DNA of 6,124 nucleotides from the NCBI GenBank assembly GCA_030670615.1, contig DAOVBJ010000060.1, forward strand, positions 1-6,124. The letters are read 5' to 3'. This document shows, in pieces, positions 1-5,718 of the stretch (positions are counted from its first letter, which is position 1; each line of letters begins with the position of its first letter). The position numbers and the translations under genes were made by a program. The notes beneath the pieces were generated by a model. The model did not search any database, was not told where the DNA came from, and was given only the letters and a program-made list of their open reading frames with translations. Source of the stretch: Candidatus Bathyarchaeota archaeon. Its GTDB lineage: Archaea > Thermoproteota > Bathyarchaeia > RBG-16-48-13 > GCA-020355125.

Positions 1-1463
1 AAGACGACCAAATCCGCCCACATGCCCTCCCTCAAAAGACCCCGAGCCTTCAACCCAAGCCTCTGAGCCGGCAGCGACGTCATCTTCCTGACAGCCTCCT
101 CCAGTGTCACTATCTTCGTCCCAACTTCCTCGGGCATGTCAAATCGGGTTACACCTCGAACCCACTTCCTCAGAACAATGACCATCCCGCCGTAATCCCT
201 TGGATGTGGACTCATCTTCCCTAGCCACCCATAAGGCGCTCGAAACCAGCTGTCAGTGTTCGGCATACACGCAGGATGCTTGAATCCTATGCATAGCTCC
301 TCCTCCTTATGCCCTCTAATTGCCACGCCTATCTCCACTAGGTCAAGTCCCTCATCCTTAAACAGGTCATACGCCGCGTCCCACGGGTCCTCACTCGACT
401 TCTCAGCGACCTCCATTAGGTTCATGCCCACGAACTCTGGGTGTCTTCGGGTGTGCAGTACGATGAGGTCATCGAACTTTAGGCGTCCCCGAGTGCTGAT
501 TATATCCTTTTTCATCTTTTCGCGTGTAAGGGGGTCGCTCACCCTCTCCAGCATCTTCGGTGCGCCGCCTTCGTAGGCCCATGCTGGCATCATAGGGCCC
601 GCCATCCATCCCCCACCATACAGGGTGGTGCAGAGGTCGAATGTGGCGTCTACTCCTCGCGCCCTAGCGTCATCTACGAGCTTCAGAACATCGCCCATTC
701 TCCCGAACTCCTTCAGTCCATGAGTTTCGATGTGGGCTATCTGAACTGGGATACCAGCTTTTTCACCTATCTTGATAGCCTCCACCTTACCCTTAAAATC
801 GGGCCCCCCTCTATCGTGGGTTGAATAGATTCCGCCATATTTGGCAGCGACCTTGCATAGCTCCACAACCTCGTTGGTATCCGACCAGCAGCCAGGCGGG
901 TAGGTGAGGCCGCTTGAGAGCCCGAAAGCCCCGTCCTCCATCGCCTCCGCCACGTAAGGCTTCATCTCCTCCAGCTCACTCCTCGTGGCCAGCCGCGCCT
1001 CCCAACCCATTACAGCTCCCCTGACCCAGCCGTGGCCCACGTAGTTGGCAACGTTTATCGCCGCACCCTGCCTTTCATATATCTTGAAGAATTCTTCAAA
1101 GGTCTCCCACTCAGGCCTAACCTCTCTAGGCCACCAGGGTGAGTGCACTAGATGCCTATTCTTGTTAGATATGGGTGCTGCTGACCAGCCACAGTTCCCA
1201 CCTACCATGGTGGTTATGCCCTGCCTCACGAGGCTCTCGGCATTGGGATTAATGATCAGGTGGATCTCACCATGTTGGTGTATGTCTATGAACCCCGGTG
1301 CCACTACGTGGCCAGTGGCGTCTATCACCCTGTCCGCTTGGTCTGAGTTGCAGTTTCCTATTTTGGCTATCCTACCCTTCTTGATCGCGATGTCCGCCTT
1401 GAACCAAGGATTTCCCGTCCCGTCGACGACCAAGCCGTTCCTGATTACGATGTCGAAACCCAA
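1..1463 (-). CDS. N-acyl-D-amino-acid deacylase family amidohydrolase (C-terminus cut by window edge)
   Basis: The frame is open for 487 codons and runs off the left edge, so a C-terminal tail is missing. In D-aminoacylases this fold hydrolyses N-acyl groups from D-amino acids at a mono- or dinuclear zinc site in the cytoplasm. Visible landmarks are the N-terminal beta-sandwich strand (IVIRNGLVVDGTG, residues 5-17), the metal-binding His-x-His in PGFIDIHQH (H62, H64), Cys91 in the GNCG segment (the bridging Cys of this family), VGHG at 142-145, and GAFGLSSGLTYPPG at 178-191. Metal histidines H216 (YSTH) and H244 (QIAH) and the catalytic Asp D404 (PNTD) follow, then SPHPRDYGG at 418-426 and GMWADLVV at the cut end. 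The TTG start at 1461-1463 is set by an in-frame TGA at 1470-1472 and a GAGGTG ribosome site. The substrate cannot be read from sequence; other cyclic-amide or acyl-amide hydrolysis is possible. It is transcribed divergently from the ThDP enzyme gene. Confidence 0.9.
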   Translation of the reverse strand, partial: MGFDIVIRNGLVVDGTGNPWFKADIAIKKGRIAKIGNCNSDQADRVIDATGHVVAPGFIDIHQHGEIHLIINPNAESLVRQGITTMVGGNCGWSAAPISNKNRHLVHSPWWPREVRPEWETFEEFFKIYERQGAAINVANYVGHGWVRGAVMGWEARLATRSELEEMKPYVAEAMEDGAFGLSSGLTYPPGCWSDTNEVVELCKVAAKYGGIYSTHDRGGPDFKGKVEAIKIGEKAGIPVQIAHIETHGLKEFGRMGDVLKLVDDARARGVDATFDLCTTLYGGGWMAGPMMPAWAYEGGAPKMLERVSDPLTREKMKKDIISTRGRLKFDDLIVLHTRRHPEFVGMNLMEVAEKSSEDPWDAAYDLFKDEGLDLVEIGVAIRGHKEEELCIGFKHPACMPNTDSWFRAPYGWLGKMSPHPRDYGGMVIVLRKWVRGVTRFDMPEEVGTKIVTLEEAVRKMTSLPAQRLGLKARGLLREGMWADLVV

Positions 1464-1470
1464 AAAACCT

Positions 1471-1476
1471 CACCTC
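1471..1476 (-). promoter_or_regulatory. Shine-Dalgarno site for the amidohydrolase
   Basis: GAGGTG on the minus strand lies 7 nt before the TTG at 1461-1463. It decides that TTG is the true start. The in-frame stop TGA at 1470-1472 rules out any start further upstream, and no ATG or GTG occurs in the first 40 codons. Confidence 0.8.
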
Positions 1477-1631
1477 GTAGCGACGATGGTTACGGCGAGA
1501 ACCGTGAGCTCAGATATCTTTTCAGAAGGCAATGCTGTTGACAAAGTAATTCCTCTATAACCATACTTCGAGATATCAGTACTTAAGAATTAGTATGAGA
1601 GAGGAACGAGAGATGAGGCAAACACTAACGC

Positions 1632-1639
1632 TTATAATG
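1632..1639 (+). promoter_or_regulatory. Candidate box A (TATA element) of the ThDP enzyme gene
   Basis: TTATAATG lies about 41 bases before the ATG at 1673. A start of transcription about 25-27 bases downstream would give a leader of roughly 10-15 nt that still contains the GAGGGAT at 1662-1668. Short leaders of this kind are common in archaea. A second TTATAA at about 1655 is too close to the start codon to serve. Confidence 0.4.
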
Positions 1640-1661
1640 ACAGGAGACTCTATGTTATAAT

Positions 1662-1668
1662 GAGGGAT
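1662..1668 (+). promoter_or_regulatory. Ribosome binding site of the ThDP enzyme gene
   Basis: GAGGGAT lies 4 nt before the ATG at 1673-1675, matching the archaeal GAGGTGAT consensus apart from one missing base. It supports the annotated start, which also matches the usual N-terminus of the family (MKGAE...LKAEGVE). Confidence 0.6.
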
Positions 1669-1672
1669 TATT

Positions 1673-3304
1673 ATGAAGGGTGCTGAAGTTGAGGCGAAGA
1701 TACTCAAAGCTGAGGGCGTAGAGTTCGTAAGTCTCTTCCCGGATCAAGAACTTGCCAACGCCGTAGCTGGAGAAGGTATCAGAACAATTATGGCCAGACA
1801 GGAGAGGGTGGCCATTAATATCGCAGATGGCTACAGTCGCGTGTCAAATGGGCGTAAAATAGGCGTCTGTAGCATGCAGCCAGACGCAGGGATACAGAAC
1901 TCCTTTGCAGGTGTGGCCCAAGCCTACGCGGATTCCTCGCCGATACTCGTTCTACCCGAAGGTACTTCGAGGAGCAAGTATAGAACCTTTCCCATAGTTG
2001 ATGTATACTCAAGTTATCGTCAGGTGACGAAGTGGGTTGAAACCATATGGTCGGTGGAGCAGATACCGGAGCTGATGAGGCGGGCTTTCACTCACCTTAG
2101 GTCAGGAAGATTAGGGCCAGTCCTACTGGATTTGCCCAGCGATGTTGCCAGAGAAGAGTTGGATGATGAAAAATTCAGGTATGCCCCTGTCCAAGGCTGG
2201 AAGATGGGGCCAGACCCTAGAGACGTTGAGGTAGTAGTTCGAGCCATCCTGGCAGCCAAGAACCCCGTTATCCTAGCTGGACAAGGAATCTTATACGCAG
2301 AGGCTTGGGATGAGTTGTTGGAGTTCGCAGAGCTGCTTCAAACACCTGTAATGACGACTATGTGCGGGAAAAGCGCTTTCCCCGAAGACCATCCCCTTGC
2401 ATTGGGTCTCGCCACAGCATACGGCACGAAGATGGCTGGCCACTTTCTAAGGAAAACAGACCTTTTGTTCGCCGCTGGTGCAAGCCTGACAGACCATTTC
2501 TTGTCCTTTCCACTCCCAATCCCCTCTGGCGCCAAGGTTATCCAGTTGACCAATGATGAGCGTGACATTAACAAGCACGTGGCGGTTGACTATGCTGTAA
2601 TGGGCGATGCCAAGCTAACCCTAAAGGCGTTGATTGAAGAGGCAAAGAAGAGAGACAGAGCTAAGAAGCGAGAAGACTTGGTGAAGGAAATTGGAAACGT
2701 CAAACGTGAGTGGTTGAATGAGTGGAAACCCAAGCTTGATTCGAGGGAGACTCCGATCAACCCCTACAGGATTCTTAGGGACCTAATGCAGACCGTTGAC
2801 AGGAAAAACACTATTGTCACGGCTGAAGCAGGAATGTCGAGGAACTCCTTTGGGCCGTTCTGGGAGGTCACCATTCCGAGGGGCTACGTAGGATGGGGTC
2901 ACACGACCACGCTTGGATTCTCGCTGGGATTCGCCATGGGAGCAAAGTTGGCCGCGCCCGAGAAGCTGGTGATAAACATGATGGGGGACGGCGGGTTTGG
3001 CATGGTTGGAATGGACTTCGAAACCTCCGTTAGGGAGAAACTCCCCATATTGACTATCGTCTCAAACAACTCGAGCCTTTCAACCATTGGCTTGTTTCCT
3101 GACGCCCACAAACGCTACTCACTGGGCCGCATGAGTGGAAATTACGCCGAAATTGCCTGCGCATTGGGAGGCTGGGGTGAGAGGGTTGAGAAGCCTGACG
3201 AGGTCGTCCCAGCCATAAAGAGGGCCGTGAAGTCAGTTCAGGCTGGAAAGAGTGCCTTACTCGAATTCATCACACAGCTTGAAACAGCAGTGTCGAGGCC
3301 ATAA
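1673..3304 (+). CDS. Thiamine diphosphate-dependent enzyme, acetolactate-synthase-like
   Basis: The 543-residue protein has the three-domain layout of the acetolactate synthase / benzoylformate decarboxylase superfamily and a normal length for it. The pyrimidine-binding domain (about 1-170) carries the activating glutamate E44 in ARQERVAINIADGYSR. A central Rossmann-like domain (about 185-325) contains NPVILAGQGI. The diphosphate-binding domain (about 365-543) has the ThDP/metal motif GDG at 438-440 ending in NN at 465-466. Such enzymes decarboxylate 2-oxo acids or join the resulting carbanion to an acceptor. The usual GxPG loop after the first helix is replaced by LFPDQE (21-26), and no small regulatory subunit (ilvN) lies nearby, so a true biosynthetic acetolactate synthase is unlikely. 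The substrate is unknown. The nearest gene is the divergent amidohydrolase, and a T7 run follows the stop, suggesting a single-gene unit. Confidence 0.9.
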   Translation: MKGAEVEAKILKAEGVEFVSLFPDQELANAVAGEGIRTIMARQERVAINIADGYSRVSNGRKIGVCSMQPDAGIQNSFAGVAQAYADSSPILVLPEGTSRSKYRTFPIVDVYSSYRQVTKWVETIWSVEQIPELMRRAFTHLRSGRLGPVLLDLPSDVAREELDDEKFRYAPVQGWKMGPDPRDVEVVVRAILAAKNPVILAGQGILYAEAWDELLEFAELLQTPVMTTMCGKSAFPEDHPLALGLATAYGTKMAGHFLRKTDLLFAAGASLTDHFLSFPLPIPSGAKVIQLTNDERDINKHVAVDYAVMGDAKLTLKALIEEAKKRDRAKKREDLVKEIGNVKREWLNEWKPKLDSRETPINPYRILRDLMQTVDRKNTIVTAEAGMSRNSFGPFWEVTIPRGYVGWGHTTTLGFSLGFAMGAKLAAPEKLVINMMGDGGFGMVGMDFETSVREKLPILTIVSNNSSLSTIGLFPDAHKRYSLGRMSGNYAEIACALGGWGERVEKPDEVVPAIKRAVKSVQAGKSALLEFITQLETAVSRP

Positions 3305-3321
3305 GATGCCATACAACTCCA

Positions 3322-3328
3322 TTTTTTT
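3322..3328 (+). terminator. T-run terminator after the ThDP enzyme gene
   Basis: Seven consecutive T lie 17 bases after the TAA at 3302-3304, with no obvious hairpin. Oligo-T stretches in the non-template strand are the usual intrinsic termination signal of archaeal RNA polymerase. Confidence 0.6.
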
Positions 3329-3408
3329 AATTACAATGAGTGGCTAATCAGCTTCAGTTAATTTCAAGTATATTAATAGTGGCTAGGATGCGCATGTTGA
3401 CGGCTGAT

Positions 3409-3723
3409 CTACGCTTCGTTTCCAACCTTCTCCGGTATTTTCCAATCCAAAAACACCTCAAAAGGCATGATTATTGGTAGCGTTGGTTTGTCAAGGGGAT
3501 GTCTTCCAAAACGACATTTATTCCCCCTTCTCTCAAGGATGTAACGTCGACGACAATACGGACACGTAAAGTAGGCAATGCCTAAATTGAAGAAGAAGGA
3601 CCTCGAATGCTCTATTTTGCAAACAGGACATGTAAAAGTAAGGTGCAACCTCTTAGAAGTCGTCCATACTAACCATACTACCGCAGGTATTATGAATACT
3701 ACTATAAATACGATGAAGTTCAA
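3409..3723 (-). CDS. Small membrane-anchored zinc-ribbon protein
   Basis: The product has 104 residues. An N-terminal hydrophobic helix (about 3-20) is followed by a basic stretch (TSKR, 22-25), which by the positive-inside rule puts the rest in the cytoplasm. Two Cys pairs, CPVC (32-35) and CPYC (54-57), are spaced as in a zinc ribbon that would hold one zinc ion. A basic RRRY segment follows, then a Pro-rich tail. The start is TTG at 3721-3723, because an in-frame TGA lies a few codons upstream and no other start codon precedes the membrane helix. A GTGA lies 6 nt before it. I do not recognise a named family, and the role is unknown. It converges with the ThDP gene. A degenerate copy of its first 26 codons lies just upstream (3743-3844), which supports it as a real gene of a small paralogous family. 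Confidence 0.7.
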   Translation of the reverse strand: MNFIVFIVVFIIPAVVWLVWTTSKRLHLTFTCPVCKIEHSRSFFFNLGIAYFTCPYCRRRYILERRGNKCRFGRHPLDKPTLPIIMPFEVFLDWKIPEKVGNEA

Positions 3724-3742
3724 GTCTTTTCACATAAAGAAA

Positions 3743-3844
3743 CTAGTAAGGGTATTTATTAGTAAGGTGTAACCGATGGGTAGTCGTCCATGCGAACAAT
3801 AATAATGCTGCTGCTATTATGAATAATAGAGTGCGCGCTGCCAG
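3743..3844 (-). pseudogene. Decayed N-terminal copy of the zinc-ribbon membrane gene
   Basis: Read on the minus strand, the frame between stops at 3845-3847 and 3743-3745 encodes FIIAAALLLFAWTTTHRLHLT (3761-3823). The intact neighbour reads FIIPAVVWLVWTTSKRLHLT over its residues 10-29. Identical stretches include TTCATAATA, TGGACGACT and CACCTTACT at the DNA level. There is no ATG, GTG or TTG start in frame before the match, similarity ends right after HLT, and a stop follows eight codons later, so both zinc-binding Cys pairs are absent. I read it as the remnant of a tandem duplication. The frame is intact over the similar part, so the decay may be recent or the piece may have been copied as a fragment. 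Confidence 0.7.
3752..3762 (-). promoter_or_regulatory. Candidate box A of the zinc-ribbon gene
   Basis: On the minus strand the sequence reads CTAATAAATAC, about 30-40 bases before the TTG start, which would give a very short leader. It lies inside the decayed paralogue fragment, so the promoter may have arisen from, or been kept within, dead coding sequence. Confidence 0.35.
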
Positions 3845-3848
3845 CTAG

Positions 3849-3857
3849 TTTTTAAAA
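3849..3857 (+). promoter_or_regulatory. Candidate box A of the MoaD/SAMP-like gene
   Basis: TTTTTAAAA is followed by GC-containing sequence and lies about 60 bases before the preferred TTG start at 3910. It predicts transcription starting near 3876-3882 and a leader of about 30 nt. Confidence 0.45.
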
Positions 3858-3909
3858 CGGTGGTATTACTTTCTTATCATTCCTTAAAAGTGAGTTGGGG
3901 GGGCGTGTA

Positions 3910-4206
3910 TTGATAGTTAAAGTACGGTTTTACACGACATTGAGAGAATTAGCTGGAAGCCGAGAGGAGGAGCTGACGATAAAAGAAGATTTAATTCTGG
4001 CCGACCTTATCGAGGTCATAGCCTCTAAATATGAGAAAGCACGAAAGTACCTGTATCAAAATGGGGAAGTCAGGAAAACCGACCCTTCAATCTATTTCTT
4101 GATTAATGGTAGGAATTCACGCAGTCTCTCTGGCCTTAATACGAAACTACGGGACAACGACGTTGTAGAAATAATACCCGTCCCACCAATGGTAGGCGGA
4201 GGATAA
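3910..4206 (+). CDS. MoaD/SAMP-like ubiquitin-fold sulfur carrier protein
   Basis: The 98-residue protein matches archaeal MoaD-like proteins from end to end: VRFYTTLRELAG at 5-16, a central helix (ADLIEVIASKYEKARKYL), FLINGRNS at 63-70, RDNDVVEIIPVPP at 81-93, and a C-terminal Gly-Gly-Gly. In the family the terminal Gly is adenylated by an E1-like (MoeB/UbaA) protein. It then carries thiocarboxylate sulfur for molybdopterin or tRNA thiolation, or conjugates to lysines as an archaeal SAMP. TTG at 3910 gives the usual N-terminus (MIVKVRFY). An in-frame TTG at 3895 would add five residues (MGGRV) across the seven-G run and has a purine-rich GTGAG abutting it, so it is less likely. No molybdopterin, E1 or aldehyde oxidoreductase gene lies nearby, so carrier and modifier roles cannot be told apart. 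Confidence 0.88.
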   Translation: MIVKVRFYTTLRELAGSREEELTIKEDLILADLIEVIASKYEKARKYLYQNGEVRKTDPSIYFLINGRNSRSLSGLNTKLRDNDVVEIIPVPPMVGGG

Positions 4207-4264
4207 AATAAGCAGCGTGAAATGGGAAGACCTGGAGTGCCTGACAGGAATATAGACGCATTCC

Positions 4265-4465
4265 GTGGGAGCCAGCTCTTTTTTATTTCACAACATCGTA
4301 AAGAGCGACATCTATTTCTTCGCAAAGACCGCGGAATCCTTCGATAACCCTACTCCCAAAGGACAGACCCAAAATCCACCACTCACTTTCTACATGTTTT
4401 TTAATGTCACAAAGGCTACGGAACTAATCGAAGGGGAAACATACCTCTGGATCGTAGCTAGCTAG
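4265..4465 (+). CDS. Orphan 66-codon frame, hypothetical or gene fragment
   Basis: A GTG-started frame of 66 residues has a protein-like composition (for example KTAESFDNPTPKGQ, then NVTKATELIEGETYLWIV). There is no ribosome site before the GTG at 4265, and a stop (TAG at 4253-4255) lies just upstream in frame. I recognise no family. It may be the C-terminal piece of a decayed gene, a leaderless small gene, or chance. The rest of 4207-4503 holds nothing else I can support; a 42-codon frame in phase with the MoaD-like gene (4222-4347) also lacks a good ribosome site. Confidence 0.25.
   Translation: MGASSFLFHNIVKSDIYFFAKTAESFDNPTPKGQTQNPPLTFYMFFNVTKATELIEGETYLWIVAS
4279..4284 (+). terminator. 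Possible T-run terminator downstream of the MoaD-like gene
   Basis: Six T followed by ATTT lie about 73 bases after the MoaD-like stop. This suits archaeal termination, but it sits inside the first codons of the orphan frame at 4265-4465. If it works as a terminator, that frame is probably not expressed from this promoter. Confidence 0.35.
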
Positions 4466-4503
4466 CAATGCATCACACGTCTAAAACGCTGAAGAAGGAG
4501 CTA

Positions 4504-5364
4504 TTAGCTTTTTAGTTCATCTGGGATCCCTGATTCGCAGGGAACAGCGGTTTGGCAGAAGCCGCAGCCATAGCCCTCGAAGCCATAGTGTCTTGGAACG
4601 TATTTTCTTGTCATCCTAACGTATCTTCGGCAAATCAATTTGTTATGACCTTCCTCTGTTATGGCTCCTATGGGGCACCTATCCATGCATTTTCTACATG
4701 TCCCTTTCGTGTGAAAGAGACAATAGGCATTATGATTATCATACGGCCTCTCAGTCGGGTCAATATGGAGGTTGGCCACTACTGACCCTGTTCTCATTGC
4801 TTTACCAACTGGGGTGATCAAGCCATCGGAGAGCCCGAAGGTACCCAAGCCTGCAGCGTAGGCTGCATGTCGCTCTGACCACGTTGATGCGTATAAATAC
4901 TTCTGAGAAGTCTCGCTCTTCCATAGAGGTGATAACATTGGAGCCACAGCTTCTATACCATTGTTGTTCAACACATCCACCATGTGCTCTCTGAGCTTAC
5001 TATTGAATTCCTCACCAAAGATCCTGGAACGTGCCCACCGCTCACTTGGAAAATGAGTCTCTTTTCGGTGATCACGCTTTGTCGCTTCGGTTTGAGGCAG
5101 GATCCAGCTTATCACCGTGATATTCTTGGCTTCGAAGACTTGATTGGGGTATTTATTTTCTAGGAATTCCAAAGGAAACCGATAGAAAGCTCCTATATCT
5201 TCTTTGTAAAAGGCGTATAATGGATCTGCTCCATTACTGAATCCAACAATGGGTTCTCCCCACGCAGGTTCATCATCCCGGTTCTTCATGGTGTTTGCTG
5301 GAGAATTGGTGAACGTCTTCACTTCGACTCTTATCCACTCAGCTTCGTTACCTTTGCACCTCAT
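4504..5364 (-). CDS. Double [4Fe-4S] cluster protein, QueG/COG1600-related
   Basis: This is a 286-residue cytoplasmic iron-sulfur protein. Residues are numbered from an alternative GTG three codons upstream (5371-5373). The segment SERHAAYAAGLGTFGLSDGL (166-185) and the GSVVANL that follows match the domain before the clusters in epoxyqueuosine reductase QueG and reductive-dehalogenase-like proteins. Eight cysteines then form two cluster sets: C218, C226, C229, C233 (CRKCMDRCP) and C248, C270, C273, C279 (CGFCQTAVPC). The second set has an x5 gap rather than the x3 of QueG, so this is a related redox protein and not clearly QueG. Whether cobalamin binds is unknown. The ATG at 5362-5364 is preferred because GGTG lies 6 nt before it; the GTG has no such site. 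The gene stands alone. It probably transfers electrons to an unidentified substrate in an anaerobe. Confidence 0.8.
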   Translation of the reverse strand: MRCKGNEAEWIRVEVKTFTNSPANTMKNRDDEPAWGEPIVGFSNGADPLYAFYKEDIGAFYRFPLEFLENKYPNQVFEAKNITVISWILPQTEATKRDHRKETHFPSERWARSRIFGEEFNSKLREHMVDVLNNNGIEAVAPMLSPLWKSETSQKYLYASTWSERHAAYAAGLGTFGLSDGLITPVGKAMRTGSVVANLHIDPTERPYDNHNAYCLFHTKGTCRKCMDRCPIGAITEEGHNKLICRRYVRMTRKYVPRHYGFEGYGCGFCQTAVPCESGIPDELKS

Positions 5365-5416
5365 GTTTTCCACCCATTAGCTAATAAACACGCGTTAATT
5401 AGACCAGTTAGGTTAA

Positions 5417-5424
5417 ACATATTT
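5417..5424 (-). promoter_or_regulatory. Candidate box A of the double [4Fe-4S] gene
   Basis: AAATATGT on the minus strand lies about 55 bases before the ATG at 5364, predicting a leader of about 30 nt. The surrounding DNA is uniformly AT-rich, so the assignment is weak. Confidence 0.3.
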
Positions 5425-5434
5425 GTAAAGTTTA

Positions 5435-5551
5435 TTAGAACATGCCAAAGGAATCATAGATTTCAGCCTTTTCTGGAACACTTCTATTACTAAGCTAGAT
5501 AGCTACCCCAGTAGCAGCTAACACTATTGAAACTGTTTGTACATCTACCAA
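5435..5551 (-). pseudogene. Broken small membrane-protein gene with in-frame TAG after 18 codons
   Basis: A TTG at 5549-5551 follows AAGGTGAT and begins MVDVQTVSIVLAATGVAI, after which TAG (5495-5497) stops the frame. The same frame continues as LSNRSVPEKAEIYDSFGMF to a TAA at 5435-5437. From memory, the N-terminus resembles a common archaeal family of uncharacterised membrane proteins. These start with a VQTVSI-type segment, have one transmembrane helix, and continue with an Arg-rich stretch leading to a helix like AEIY. The second segment could be that continuation, with a few helix codons lost together with the creation of the stop. The upstream signals still look functional. Suppression of the stop or a genuine 18-residue peptide are less likely alternatives. 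Confidence 0.5.
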
Positions 5552-5555
5552 TACA

Positions 5556-5563
5556 ATCACCTT
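5556..5563 (-). promoter_or_regulatory. Shine-Dalgarno site of the broken gene
   Basis: AAGGTGAT is an eight-base near-perfect complement of the archaeal 16S rRNA tail, placed 4 nt before the TTG at 5549-5551. It is the strongest ribosome site in the right half of the window, yet it serves a frame that stops after 18 codons. Confidence 0.65.
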
Positions 5564-5587
5564 ATTAGAAAAATAGCTGGTTCAAGC

Positions 5588-5595
5588 ATTTAAAA
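5588..5595 (-). promoter_or_regulatory. Candidate box A of the broken gene
   Basis: TTTTAAAT on the minus strand is centred about 40 bases before the TTG start. A start of transcription near 5566 would give a leader of about 15 nt that includes the AAGGTGAT. Confidence 0.4.
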
Positions 5596-5596
5596 T

Positions 5597-5718
5597 ACAC
5601 ATAATATATCCATTCTTAGCTAGACACTACACTGGTTATAGTCCAGAGAACTTGAAGAAAATCTATGATAAAGAAGGTTGATTCTGTAAGTTAGCTATGA
5701 CGGATAGGAAATTCAACT
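5597..5718. other. AT-rich intergenic stretch without a supported gene
   Basis: No frame here has both a start codon and a ribosome site. A start-less plus-strand frame between a TAG at 5574-5576 and a TGA at 5679-5681 reads as protein-like (PFLARHYTGYSPENLKKIYD in its second half) and might be a scrap of a lost gene. It overlaps the opposite-strand promoter of the broken gene, so I do not call it a gene. Confidence 0.4.

Larger units (their letters stand above)
1464..1672. other. Divergent intergenic spacer between amidohydrolase and ThDP enzyme
   Basis: This non-coding stretch of 209 bases should carry the promoters of both flanking genes. The hexamer GATATC occurs twice, near 1512-1517 and 1571-1576. 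It is a palindrome in both copies and could be chance or a weak operator. No gene is supported here, because the plus-strand open frame that enters from 1045 is a shadow of the amidohydrolase. Confidence 0.5.

Noticed and set aside
256..576. Plus-strand open frame of 106 codons, rich in Ser and Arg
   Set aside because: Antisense shadow of the amidohydrolase in a GC-rich region; no start signals.
1045..1560. Plus-strand open frame of 171 codons
   Set aside because: It is the antisense shadow of the amidohydrolase, whose minus-strand frame shows all family motifs without a break. The plus frame has no ribosome site and a composition unlike a protein.
3347..3408. Inverted ATCAGC/GCTGAT pair between the ThDP and zinc-ribbon genes
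   Set aside because: Six bases separated by about 50 bases is within chance for this length, and no T-run follows it on either strand.
4092..4325. Minus-strand frame of 77 codons across the end of the MoaD-like gene
   Set aside because: Shadow of a well-supported plus-strand gene, with no promoter or ribosome site.
5626..5640. CTGG-TTATAGT-CCAG-type hairpin near 5633-5647, considered as part of a tRNA or terminator
   Set aside because: The stem is only four base pairs and no cloverleaf arms or T-run accompany it.
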